DNA of 62,374 nucleotides, taken from Gammaproteobacteria bacterium. Its GTDB lineage: Bacteria > Pseudomonadota > Gammaproteobacteria > Steroidobacterales > Steroidobacteraceae. Below are positions 34,366 to 43,301 of this stretch, piece by piece. Position numbers and translations under genes: made by a program. The DNA lies in the NCBI GenBank assembly GCA_003164785.1, contig PLUE01000072.1, positions 1 through 62,374 on the forward strand. Reading direction: 5' to 3'. Position 1 is the first letter of the stretch. The number at the start of each line of letters is the position of its first letter. The notes under the pieces were generated by a model that saw only the letters and a list, made by a program, of their open reading frames with translations, made no database searches and had not been told where the DNA came from.

Positions 34366-35059
34366 TTTCATCGAAGAGCGGTTGGCGACGACCGGGATCG
34401 CTCTCGACGAGTTTCGCGCGCTGCTGATCCGTCTCGTCAACTACGGCGTTTTGGAGCGCACGCAGTCGCAGACCGAGCAGGAGCTGTACGACCGTTTCGT
34501 GCGGGTGGAGGACCTGATCGGCGAGACGCTGTCGTTGTACGGCATCGCGGCCCACCACGACCGACGCTTCGAGTACGTCCGATTGTACCCGCCGGGCAGC
34601 CGCACGCCGGGCATGGAGCAGGCCGAAGACGAATCCTTCAACGGCAGCCTGCGGGCGCGGCTCAGCCAGAACGAAGTGGCGGTGATCTTGGTGTTGCGTG
34701 CGCAGTACGACAAGGCCCTGCGCGAAGCGAAGATCGACGAGAACGGCTTTGCCACGGAGCCCATGGAGGCGTTATCGCTGGCCATGAAGAATTGGTTGAA
34801 TCGCAGCCTGCCCGACAAGGCCACGGAACGGCGGCGGATATTCCAGCGGCTGAAGCAGCTGCGCCTGATCGATTATCGCAGTGACGAGGAACTCGAAACC
34901 ACGGAGGCTTGGCTGCGCATTCATCCCATGATCGTGGATTTCGTCAGTTCGGATGCGATCGAGGCGGCGCGAGCGGCGGGGACTGCGGCCGGCACGGCCG
35001 TGGTCGATGGCGCGGGCACGGGTGCTTTGACGCGAAATGAGGGTGGCGATGTTCCTTAA
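34352..35059 (+). CDS. jetB: Wadjet protein JetB (KITE-like, DUF4194)
   Basis: A 235-residue winged-helix protein matching the DUF4194 class: an N-terminal LSDFIEERLATTG, a central RARLSQNEVAVILVLRAQYD, and a C-terminal FQRLKQLRLIDYRSDEE with IHPMIVDFV. JetB pairs with JetA in the condensin-like complex. It has a strong GAGGAG seven bases before the ATG and lies between jetA and jetC with overlaps on both sides. The last 20 residues are Ala/Gly-rich. Confidence 0.9.
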   Translation: MRLSDFIEERLATTGIALDEFRALLIRLVNYGVLERTQSQTEQELYDRFVRVEDLIGETLSLYGIAAHHDRRFEYVRLYPPGSRTPGMEQAEDESFNGSLRARLSQNEVAVILVLRAQYDKALREAKIDENGFATEPMEALSLAMKNWLNRSLPDKATERRRIFQRLKQLRLIDYRSDEELETTEAWLRIHPMIVDFVSSDAIEAARAAGTAAGTAVVDGAGTGALTRNEGGDVP

Positions 35060-38000
35060 GAAATTCATCTTCGTCAACTGGGGCAATGTGCCCAACGGCG
35101 AGTTCGATATCGGCCCGGTCAGCCTGTTCTCGGGCGCCAATGGGTCGGGCAAGACCACGGCGGCGGATGCGATTCAAACCGTGATGACGGCTGCGCACGA
35201 GAATCTGTTCCACTACAACCCGGGCCAGGACGAGAGCACGCAGCGCGGGCGGGGCGGCAAGCGCGTGCGCACGCTCGCGTCCTATGTGCTGGGTTGCGAC
35301 GATGGCAGCTATGCGCGCACCGAGCCCACCGACGGCTACATCGCTGCGATCTTTCACCCCACGCAGCAGGAGACCGCCGATGCGTTCACGGCCGTGGTGG
35401 GGGTACGGGCGTGGCTGGATCGGTCCGGCAAGCAGGCCTTGGCCCAGGAAGACCAGTCATTATTCCTGATCCTGCCCGGGGTCGAGCTGGGGCTCGGCGA
35501 CTTCGTCAAGAAGCGGGACGGTGGGTCGCATATCACCCAGCTCGACGATGTCCAGGAGCAGCTGATCGCGAAGCTCGGCAAGCGGTCGGTCGAGCTCTAC
35601 CCGCAAAAACGCGCGTACCTGCGCCGTCTATACGGCGCGTTGCGGGGCAAGAACGACTCGGTGACCGAGCGCGAGGCGCTGGCCGCGGCCCGGGCGTTCT
35701 CGCGCTTCATGGCCTACAAGCCCATCAGCAGCATCAATCAATTCGTGGCCGACGAGGTGCTGGATCGGAAGGATCTGGGTGAGGCGGTGCGTTCCGTGTC
35801 GAGTCAGCTCAAGACCATTCACGGGATGGAACGCGAAGCGCAGGATCTGAAAGACAGCGCCGGGCTCCTGGAGAAGTCGGGGCATCACGCGCAGAGCTAT
35901 ATCGAGTCGTGGATCGAGCAACGCACTCAGGCCTGCACCACGGCGGTTGCGGCGCTGCTCGGCTGGGAGGACCAGCAGCAGAGGAAGACTGCGGAGCGCG
36001 ACGCAACCGAGCGGGAGCTCGAGTCGACCTCGGGGAGGTTGGAGCTCGCCGCTCAACGGTATGGCCAATTGCGCGACACCGTCGTCAGCCTGGAGGCGCA
36101 GCGCCAGGGAATTCCGGCCCTGCAGCGCAAGGATGCATTGGAGAAGGAGCGCGACGGCGTCAACGGCAAATTCACCGTTACCGCGGCGGTGTTGCTGGGA
36201 CAAGATCAAAAGGTGCAGCGCAATTTGCGTTCGGCACAAGCGCTGTCGGAGCTGCTGGCCCAGCCATCATTGAGCGCGGACCTGCCGGATGCGGCCACCT
36301 TGGAATCGCTGACGCTGGTGCGCAAGGTGCTGGAGACGGCGCGAATCGGGGATCTGGATCTGCCGCGCTACCTGCAGATGGATCTCACCAACGATGTGGC
36401 CATGCTCGAGGGCCATCTGGATCTCGCGCGGATCGCGCAGAGCACGCACAACGAACTCCACGAATTCTGGCGGCGGCGTACTGTCAGCGAATGCCGGCGC
36501 GACGTGGTCGCCAGTGTCAGCCAGCTGCGTCGGCAGCGGTATGGGTCGATCAGCGCGCAGCTGGACACCAAGAAGCAGGAAATCGGGCGCTTGGAGGCGA
36601 AGCAGATCGTCTATCCGAGCTACGTGGAGCGCGCGCTCGCGGCCATTCGCGCCCAATGTCCGCAGGCGGACGCGCGGGTTCTGTGCGACTACGTCGACGT
36701 GACGGACGAGCGCTGGCAATCGGCCATCGAGGGCTTCATGGGCGGGGCGCGTTTCAATGTCATCGTCGATCCGGACTACGAAGCCCAGGCCATCCGCATC
36801 GTGCGCAATCTACCGGGCCGCGACAACCGGGCACGGGTGATCCAGGGCGGCAAGGCGCTGCGCGACGCGGCCCGCAGCAAGCCGTTACCTGAGTCCATCG
36901 TGCATGTCCTCAGCTTCACCCATAAAATCGCCGAAGCTTTCGTCATGGCGAGCTTCGGCACCGTGGTTCGCGTCAAGTCCGACGAGGATCTACCGCAGAC
37001 CGCGCGCGGCATCACGGCGGACGGCAAGGGTAGCGCGAACTACTCGATGTTCCGCTGCGACATGCAGGATGCCGACCTCGTGTTCGGCGCCGTCGCGCGC
37101 GAGCGTGCCATCAGGGCGCGACGGGCGGAGGTTACCCGGCTCGAGACCGAGCGCAATGAGGCGAATCTGCGGGTACAGGAGATTGCCCGTGTGCTCGAGG
37201 CCGTGGATGACCTCGCCACGCTGACCTACGCCGACTCGCTGGCGGAACTGCTGGCGTTGCATCGGGATTTACGGCGCATCGAAATGCTGCTGGGGCAATT
37301 GGATGTCAGCCAATACGAGTCGCTGAGCGGGCAGTTGGAGACGCTGCGACGGGAAGAGGACGAACTGCGTGAGCTGGAGCGTGGCCTCAACGAACTGACC
37401 GGTTCCTTGCGGACGCGTCAGGCCGGACAGATGGCGGAGCTCGATGGTTTGCGGGCGCAGAGGCCGGAGATCGTCGACGCGGTGGCCAACGCGCAGGACG
37501 AACTTCGGGAGGCGCACCGACAGTGGCCGGAATTCGACCTGGCGCAACGGCTCGAGTTTGCCGAGCTGGAGGCGAAATCGCCCCGGCCCCACGCCGCGGC
37601 GGCTGCCGAGGACCTGGCACGGCGCTTGACCAAGTCCGTGCACGATCTGACCGAAGGGCTCCTGGTTCACAACCAGAAGTGCCGGCCGGCCGACGCCGTC
37701 GTGTTCACGGCGTTCAACGGCCGCCACGATGCGGCGCTGTTCGAGCGGATCTGTGAATTGCGGCGCGAAATCGACCGCGTGTTCAACATCCTGAAGAACA
37801 ATGTGCTGGTGAGCAAGCACGAGCAGCTGAAGGTGCTGAAGGACAGCTTCAACGACGCCTTCGTTTCGCACCTGTGTCAGGAGATTCACCAATCGATCCA
37901 GGACGGCAAGCGACAGCTGGATCAGTTGAACAAGGAACTGGTGAATCATCGGTTCGGCTCGGACCGGGAGCAGTTCCGGTTCGCCCAGGAGTGGGTGTCA

Positions 38001-38693
38001 GAGTACCGCGACTACGCGCGCTTCTTCGAGGAAGTGGTGCGCAGTCCCACCCTCGGCGCGACATCGCCCTTGTTCGATTCGAAGCTGTCGGTGAAATCCG
38101 CACAGGTTCGCGATGCCTTGATGGGGTTGCTGCTGGGCGCCGACGAGAAGAAATCGCTGAGCGACCTCGACCGGATCGCCGATTATCGCAATTATCATCG
38201 CTATGAGATCTACAAGGAAGTGGAGGGCAAGGAGCCCATCGCGTTGTCGGAATATGGCACCGGCAGCGGCGGACAGTTGGAGACGCCGGCTTACATCATC
38301 CGCGCGGCCAGCATCACGTCGGCGCTGCGCTATGCCGAGGGCGACAATCATCTGCGGATGGTGTTGGTCGACGAGGCGTTCTCCAAAATGGACGAGAGCC
38401 GCTCACGCGAGGTGATCGATTACCTGACCGGTTCGCTCGGGCTGCAGCTCATTTTCATCATGCCCACCAGCAAGTGCGGCCCCTTCATGGATCTCATCAG
38501 CAACGAGTTCGTGTTTGCCAAGGTGCCGAGCGCGCCGCGCGGCCAGCTGCTGACCCGGGTTCTGGTCGACCGCAAGGAGTGCAATCGCGAACGGATAGCG
38601 GATCTGTGGACGCGCCACCGTCGCACGGTGCGGCAGCAGGCGGAACTCGATTTCATGGATGAATTCAACGACGCGAGAACGGATGGCCGTTGA
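35049..38693 (+). CDS. jetC: Wadjet protein JetC (SMC/MukB-like ATPase)
   Basis: The 1,214-residue motor subunit. The N-terminal head has the Walker A motif GANGSGKT (29-36). Two long coiled-coil arms flank a hinge around the middle, and the C-terminal head has the ABC signature GTGSGGQLE (about 1070) and Walker B VLVDEAFSKMD (about 1105). JetABC extrudes DNA loops and presents small circular DNA to JetD for cutting. ATG 35049 has GAGGG upstream; ATG 35037 is possible but lacks a ribosome-binding site. It overlaps jetB by 11 bp. Confidence 0.95.
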   Translation: MFLKKFIFVNWGNVPNGEFDIGPVSLFSGANGSGKTTAADAIQTVMTAAHENLFHYNPGQDESTQRGRGGKRVRTLASYVLGCDDGSYARTEPTDGYIAAIFHPTQQETADAFTAVVGVRAWLDRSGKQALAQEDQSLFLILPGVELGLGDFVKKRDGGSHITQLDDVQEQLIAKLGKRSVELYPQKRAYLRRLYGALRGKNDSVTEREALAAARAFSRFMAYKPISSINQFVADEVLDRKDLGEAVRSVSSQLKTIHGMEREAQDLKDSAGLLEKSGHHAQSYIESWIEQRTQACTTAVAALLGWEDQQQRKTAERDATERELESTSGRLELAAQRYGQLRDTVVSLEAQRQGIPALQRKDALEKERDGVNGKFTVTAAVLLGQDQKVQRNLRSAQALSELLAQPSLSADLPDAATLESLTLVRKVLETARIGDLDLPRYLQMDLTNDVAMLEGHLDLARIAQSTHNELHEFWRRRTVSECRRDVVASVSQLRRQRYGSISAQLDTKKQEIGRLEAKQIVYPSYVERALAAIRAQCPQADARVLCDYVDVTDERWQSAIEGFMGGARFNVIVDPDYEAQAIRIVRNLPGRDNRARVIQGGKALRDAARSKPLPESIVHVLSFTHKIAEAFVMASFGTVVRVKSDEDLPQTARGITADGKGSANYSMFRCDMQDADLVFGAVARERAIRARRAEVTRLETERNEANLRVQEIARVLEAVDDLATLTYADSLAELLALHRDLRRIEMLLGQLDVSQYESLSGQLETLRREEDELRELERGLNELTGSLRTRQAGQMAELDGLRAQRPEIVDAVANAQDELREAHRQWPEFDLAQRLEFAELEAKSPRPHAAAAAEDLARRLTKSVHDLTEGLLVHNQKCRPADAVVFTAFNGRHDAALFERICELRREIDRVFNILKNNVLVSKHEQLKVLKDSFNDAFVSHLCQEIHQSIQDGKRQLDQLNKELVNHRFGSDREQFRFAQEWVSEYRDYARFFEEVVRSPTLGATSPLFDSKLSVKSAQVRDALMGLLLGADEKKSLSDLDRIADYRNYHRYEIYKEVEGKEPIALSEYGTGSGGQLETPAYIIRAASITSALRYAEGDNHLRMVLVDEAFSKMDESRSREVIDYLTGSLGLQLIFIMPTSKCGPFMDLISNEFVFAKVPSAPRGQLLTRVLVDRKECNRERIADLWTRHRRTVRQQAELDFMDEFNDARTDGR

Positions 38694-39810
38694 GCGGCCG
38701 CTCTGGCTCGACGAAGAGCAGGACATACGCACCTTGTTGGGCGCTGCGTTGGACCGGTTCGACCGGCAGCGGGGCAGCGAACGGCAACGGCGGATTCATG
38801 TGAGCGCGGAGGCGCATCTGGCGTCGCTGGCACGGGCGGATGCGGCGGCGGATCAGACGTGGGGTCTCGTCAAAGAACTCGAGCGCCGCGGCGTGCTGGC
38901 CATCCGCAGGGCATCGCTCGGCCCGTTGGAGGTGGAGTGGAGGCAGGCAAAGATCGCCTTTTCGCCCGACGTGGAAGAGGTGTTGCGCGTGTGGCTGGGA
39001 CGAGCGTGGAGCGAGCCCGCGATGGGGATCTGGCGCCGGGCGATCGAGCGGCACGCGGCGGCATTCCATGACGGCGGTGCGGCGTTGTCGACGCAGCGTA
39101 TCGTCATCGAGAACCGCAGCGCCGATGACGTCGTCGGGGCGCTGGCGTCGGCCGCGCGATTCACCGTCCCCATGACGCTGCGCCAAGTGAGCGCCACGAT
39201 ATTTTGGGGTAATTCCAAGATTCTGGACGATCGCGCGGCACTCGTGGCCGCGTCGTTGCCGCACTTGGAGATTCTCGATCGGCCGCTGGTGATCGCAGCC
39301 TATCTGCCGGCCCATTGCGACGGCGTTCTGTTCATCGAAAATCAAGACACCTACACCCGTGCGGTATCCGGAGTCCCCGCGGAAGCGCGGGCGTTGGCAC
39401 TGGTGTACGCGGCCGGCTTTCGGGGCAGCGCATCGCGGGTACGCAGCCGGTCGGGGTCTTTGCTGCATTATGCGGGGCCCGGCCGATCCGAGTTCACGGA
39501 GCGATTCGAGGCGTGGTGGTACGACGAGGGAGCGGCGCCGGGGCCGGCGTATTTCTGGGGCGACTTGGACTTCGCGGGCATGCAGATCCTGAAGGCCCTG
39601 CGCAGCCGCTTCGCGGGATTGGGCGCCTGGCAGCCAGGCTATGAACCGATGCGGGCGGCGCTCGGGGTGGGTGGCGGATACGGTGTCGTGGCCGACGATG
39701 CGCGGGGTCAGGTCGATCCCGTGGTGACCGGGTGTGCGTATGCGGACACCGTGTTGCTGCCGGCAATTCGGCAGTACGGACAGCGGGATCAGGAGTCGCA
39801 GGGACGGTAG
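38683..39810 (+). CDS. jetD: Wadjet nuclease JetD (TOPRIM-like)
   Basis: The 375-residue nuclease subunit (DUF3322/DUF2220 type) that cleaves circular DNA held by JetABC. The C-terminal TOPRIM-like core is visible in AYFWGDLDFAGMQIL (around 287-301), with the two acidic residues expected for metal binding, preceded by VLFIENQDTYTRAV, which supplies the Glu. ATG 38683 overlaps the jetC stop by 11 bp; an earlier ATG (38659) is possible. It completes an apparently intact four-gene operon. Confidence 0.92.
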   Translation: MAVERPLWLDEEQDIRTLLGAALDRFDRQRGSERQRRIHVSAEAHLASLARADAAADQTWGLVKELERRGVLAIRRASLGPLEVEWRQAKIAFSPDVEEVLRVWLGRAWSEPAMGIWRRAIERHAAAFHDGGAALSTQRIVIENRSADDVVGALASAARFTVPMTLRQVSATIFWGNSKILDDRAALVAASLPHLEILDRPLVIAAYLPAHCDGVLFIENQDTYTRAVSGVPAEARALALVYAAGFRGSASRVRSRSGSLLHYAGPGRSEFTERFEAWWYDEGAAPGPAYFWGDLDFAGMQILKALRSRFAGLGAWQPGYEPMRAALGVGGGYGVVADDARGQVDPVVTGCAYADTVLLPAIRQYGQRDQESQGR

Positions 39811-40051
39811 TGGTGGTTGTATAGGGGTGCCTGCCCCTCGCTCACTGCGTTCTGCTCGCCCGTTAGATTTCTCGATGAAGGGGTGAAATTGGTCGCTTGA
39901 CGTCCATGGCGGGGGAGGAGGACCCTACAGCTAGACGGACCCTGCTCCAGCCCAGGGTTGGGGCAAAGCAGGTTTGCGCCGGACTGCCCTAGGCGGCCTA
40001 TGTGATCTTGCGGCGCTTGCGATGCCGTTGCGCGGGTTATGAACGCTGTCA

Positions 40052-40636
40052 TCACTCATCGACGAGACGAATTCGGTCCTGCTCGAGGAGTGTCGGAAGC
40101 TCTGGATGGTCCATCAATGCGCAAGCGTCGAGCACCATCAACTTGCCGATGGCCCGATCGAACACTGCCAGCGAGTCCTCGCCCGTGAGCCGGGAGGAAT
40201 AAATCACACCGTCCACGTCCAGGTGGTTTTGGTAAATCGACCGACCCAACGCCTGACCTGCCGCAAAGTGTCGGGCGCGCACCGCATCCGTTGGTGCGCC
40301 GATGTCCAAACAGCCTGAATCTCGCAAATCGAGCAAGTGCAGCTCTTGTTGCGGTTGAGTGGCAACGCGCGCATGTGAGCGCATCAAGATGGCCGCCAAG
40401 GGAAGCTCACGTCGAGTACGTCGCACGAACCGGTCACGAAACAACGTCTCGGCGATGCAGGTCTCGAATGACAGCGCTGCATACAGCACGGCGTAACCTG
40501 AGGTGCCATCACAAAATCGTGAGGGTGAAGGTTGAACGCTCAATGGCATTCGGGTCGCCGCAAAAACGCGGTGAGCACTGGCGAGTTCAAACGAAAACAG
40601 CCGAGCTTCGATACGCTCGCGCGGATAGCCGCTCAT
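40052..40636 (-). CDS. RES-domain toxin (NAD+ phosphorylase family)
   Basis: A 194-residue protein with the RES fold residues: Arg in SRFCDGTSGYAVLY, Glu in LSFETCIAETLF, and Ser in DGVIYSSRLTG. RES toxins degrade NAD+ and stop growth until neutralised by the cognate antitoxin. It lies 10 bp downstream of its antitoxin on the same strand, the usual antitoxin-first order. All three key residues seem present, so it should be active. Confidence 0.9.
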   Translation of the reverse strand: MSGYPRERIEARLFSFELASAHRVFAATRMPLSVQPSPSRFCDGTSGYAVLYAALSFETCIAETLFRDRFVRRTRRELPLAAILMRSHARVATQPQQELHLLDLRDSGCLDIGAPTDAVRARHFAAGQALGRSIYQNHLDVDGVIYSSRLTGEDSLAVFDRAIGKLMVLDACALMDHPELPTLLEQDRIRLVDE

Positions 40637-40646
40637 GTCGATCGAT

Positions 40647-41222
40647 TTAGGTGAAGGCGTCGATGAAGGAATGGGCGGCGGCTACGACGACGTCAACTTC
40701 CCCTGCCTTCAGCGCATCGATTGGGCGCCGCAATTCATCAGGCGACAGGTAGGGGGATTCTTCCGTCAAAAATTCCCAAGCCTCTGTGGGCTCTGAAATT
40801 ACCGCGAGGACTCGATCAATACCTGGCACGACCTCGCCGGACCCCGTGATTTGTTCGGCGGGGACGAGAATACCGCGCCGCGTGGCCCGCCATGCGAGGA
40901 GCCTCTTTGCTTCAATCCATGCATACACGGTGACGCGGGTGACCTTGAGCCGCTCGGCCGCTTCGCTAATGCTGAGGACCCTCCCCGCGCCCGAGTCGGC
41001 TCCAGCAGAGATGACGAGACGTTGTAGAGCCGCGGGTAATCGCCGTGTTACTGGCGTGCCGGTCGAGTCAAGTGCGGCGGCAGTCTCCAGTGCGTTGGCG
41101 ACGATACGTTGCGCTTCATCCGGATGAGTTTCGACAAAACGCACGGCAGCTCGTGATAGGGACGGGCGAACAGTGACGGGCTGCTCGCTCCGTTCGACGG
41201 AGTCATGTGCGTCTCGAGTCAT
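40647..41222 (-). CDS. Antitoxin with MerR/excisionase-type HTH and ParS/MbcA-like toxin-binding domain
   Basis: A 191-residue partner of the RES toxin. The middle carries a helix-turn-helix of the excisionase type (SISEAAERLKVTRVTVYAWI). The C-terminal part has the toxin-binding layout of the Xre/MbcA/ParS antitoxins: AWEFLTEESPYLSPDELRRP followed by PIDALKAGEVDVVV. Most RES antitoxins use an Xre-type HTH, so the MerR-like one is unusual. It probably represses its own promoter; a short inverted repeat lies just upstream. Confidence 0.8.
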   Translation of the reverse strand: MTRDAHDSVERSEQPVTVRPSLSRAAVRFVETHPDEAQRIVANALETAAALDSTGTPVTRRLPAALQRLVISAGADSGAGRVLSISEAAERLKVTRVTVYAWIEAKRLLAWRATRRGILVPAEQITGSGEVVPGIDRVLAVISEPTEAWEFLTEESPYLSPDELRRPIDALKAGEVDVVVAAAHSFIDAFT

Positions 41223-41247
41223 GCGATTTCATCCAAGGCGGGTCATC

Positions 41248-41263
41248 AACATACCAACATGTT
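41248..41263 (-). promoter_or_regulatory. Candidate operator upstream of the RES antitoxin
   Basis: AACAT-accaac-ATGTT is a perfect 5-bp inverted repeat 26 bp upstream of the antitoxin ATG, in the expected promoter area. It is a plausible autoregulatory site; the assignment is by position and symmetry only. Confidence 0.4.
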
Positions 41264-41271
41264 ACGCCGAA

Positions 41272-42171
41272 CTATGCAACTTGTATAGTGTCGCCGACAG
41301 ACGCTGCCGCGACGTCGCGCCAGATGTCGCGCGCCCATTGGGCGAGGGTCAGGGCTTCGGTCCAGCGATCGGAGAGTTCGCGTCCATCGGCGCCGGTGAT
41401 GGCGTAATCCGGGGGACCGAGCTCGCTGAGAAACACCAGCGGCAGGTCGTCGTCGGCGTGGCGGGCGTGCCAGGCGGCGAAACCTTCGCGCCACCAGCTG
41501 CGGAACAGGGTCACCCACTTGGCGTTCTGCGGGAAATCCAACTGCAGCTGAATCTGGCCGCGGGCGGCGACCCGTCCTTGGAAGGAGTCGGAGCGTTCGA
41601 GTACCTGCGTAATCAGTGCCTGAAGCTCGGGCGTCGGTGGGCAGGGCATTTCGCGATCGACCACGTAATGCGAGAGGTCGGCGGCCATGCGCATCGCGGG
41701 GACTGCGTCGAGCAATTGCACCGTGGCGAACAGGTCGTTGGTGATGCAGTTGCGATGCGTCTCGAACTGGATGGGCATGCCTTCTTCCTCGGCCACCCGC
41801 AGCCATCCTTCGATGGCGGGAATCATGTCGGCCACCTTGATGGGCATTTCCTGGCCGATGACCACGACGAAGGGAGCTTCGATGCGATGCGCGAGGGCGA
41901 GTGCGGGCCGGAGTGCTTCGACGGTTTTCGGGAACACGGTGAGGCCGCCGAGCAGGCCGGTGCGCGCGAAGTGCGGCACGGTGGCCTCCGCTTCTTCCAT
42001 GGTCAGGGCGCCCAGGTCGATGGCCATGCCGTCGAAGCCGGCAGCGCGGACGCGGTCGAATTTTTCGGCGGTCGAGGACTCGGGCGAGACGAGTTTGTCC
42101 ATGGCCCAGAGGGCTTGGTAGACCTGGAGACGCCCGCTCATGTGAACGTTGCTCTTGGAGACGTCGCACAT
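41272..42171 (-). CDS. Sugar phosphate isomerase/epimerase-like TIM-barrel protein
   Basis: A 299-residue protein of the xylose-isomerase-like TIM-barrel superfamily. Typical elements are the strand ends FDGMAIDLGAL, PFVVVIGQEMPIK, GMPIQFETHRNC (metal-ligand Glu) and the late SELGPPDYAI. ATG 42171 is used here; ATG 42141 (MSGRLQVYQALW) is equally possible, as neither has a clear ribosome-binding site. It follows the desaturase gene by 65 bp, on the same strand. The substrate is unknown. Confidence 0.75.
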   Translation of the reverse strand: MCDVSKSNVHMSGRLQVYQALWAMDKLVSPESSTAEKFDRVRAAGFDGMAIDLGALTMEEAEATVPHFARTGLLGGLTVFPKTVEALRPALALAHRIEAPFVVVIGQEMPIKVADMIPAIEGWLRVAEEEGMPIQFETHRNCITNDLFATVQLLDAVPAMRMAADLSHYVVDREMPCPPTPELQALITQVLERSDSFQGRVAARGQIQLQLDFPQNAKWVTLFRSWWREGFAAWHARHADDDLPLVFLSELGPPDYAITGADGRELSDRWTEALTLAQWARDIWRDVAAASVGDTIQVA

Positions 42172-42236
42172 GCTAAGGCAGCCGTGGACCGGTTGGTCGC
42201 GGTCCGGGTGGTCATGGGCAGCTTGGTCGTGGCAGG

Positions 42237-43253
42237 TCAGTCATGCGAGGGTTCGAACAGCCACATGCGGTCCTGGGGGTAATCGGCTTCGGTCTTGCCC
42301 TTGGCGAATGCGCGCAGCGCGGCGACCTGGAATCCCCAGTAGGTCATGGTGGGGGCTCGAGTGCCGCGATCCGTGAACAGGATCTTGTGAAGTCTGTGCA
42401 GCTTGTAGAACGGCACGGCCGGGAAGGCGTGGTGGGCGGTGTGGTATTGCATCTGCCACGCCAGCCAGCGCACCACGGCGTTGGTGCGGGTGCTGCGCGT
42501 GTTGACGAAGATGTCGTCGTCGTGCGCCAGCCCGAGGTGCTCGATGGTGTTCTGCAGCTGGTGGGTGAACTTCATGGCGCACATCGGCGCCAGCCAGAGA
42601 ATGACGGCGGCCCAGCTGTGCGCGAGCACGGACACGACCGCGATCAGCGTGTAGCCGGCGAGATGCCAGCGTGCTTCACGCACGAGCTCGGCACGGCGGT
42701 AGGCGGGCAGGTAGGGTTCGGTGACGATGCCGGCGGAGAAGCGTGCGATGCGCCGCCAGCGGGTGTACCAATAGGTGATGCCGCTCATCCAGAAGAGATA
42801 GGACTTCAGGGTGTAGGGGTCGCGGGCGAGTTCGCCATCGCGCACCCAGTCCTGGGTGTAGCGGTGGTGCGCCATGTGCTGGACCTGGTCGAAGGTCCGG
42901 GGGTAGAACAGCACGAAACCGAATGCGCGGCCGAACCATTCGTTGAGCCATCGGGTGCGGAACACGGTTCCGTGGCTGAACTCGTGCTGGCCTGCGTACA
43001 GGAAATTGAGCAGCGTGCCGTGGAGCATGAAGGCGGGCACCGCCCACCACGTGCCCCATGAGAGCCACAGCAGAGTGCCGCTGATGCCGACCGCGCCGAG
43101 TTGCGATGCGGTCTGCAACGCACCGGCGAGGTTGGAGGTGGCCGATAGACTGCGCAGCGACGCGCCGTCGATGAGCCCGCGACGGCTCGTGGGGTCCACC
43201 TTGAAGGTGGCGGCACCGAGCGCTTCGGTGCGTTCTGCTGTGGCGTCGTTCAT
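42237..43253 (-). CDS. Membrane fatty-acid-desaturase-family di-iron enzyme
   Basis: A 338-residue integral membrane oxidase. The three histidine boxes for the di-iron centre are present: HEFSH (90-94), HMAHH (126-130) and HTAHH late in the protein (QYHTAHHAFP), with membrane segments between. The family includes fatty-acid desaturases, beta-carotene and alkane hydroxylases. Its position between a TonB receptor and a sugar-isomerase-like gene suggests a catabolic or modification role rather than bulk membrane lipid desaturation. Confidence 0.88.
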   Translation of the reverse strand: MNDATAERTEALGAATFKVDPTSRRGLIDGASLRSLSATSNLAGALQTASQLGAVGISGTLLWLSWGTWWAVPAFMLHGTLLNFLYAGQHEFSHGTVFRTRWLNEWFGRAFGFVLFYPRTFDQVQHMAHHRYTQDWVRDGELARDPYTLKSYLFWMSGITYWYTRWRRIARFSAGIVTEPYLPAYRRAELVREARWHLAGYTLIAVVSVLAHSWAAVILWLAPMCAMKFTHQLQNTIEHLGLAHDDDIFVNTRSTRTNAVVRWLAWQMQYHTAHHAFPAVPFYKLHRLHKILFTDRGTRAPTMTYWGFQVAALRAFAKGKTEADYPQDRMWLFEPSHD

Positions 43254-43301
43254 GTCAATGGTCCTTGCATGTCGGTAGTCCCTGTCGTTGATCCTGAAAG
43301 A

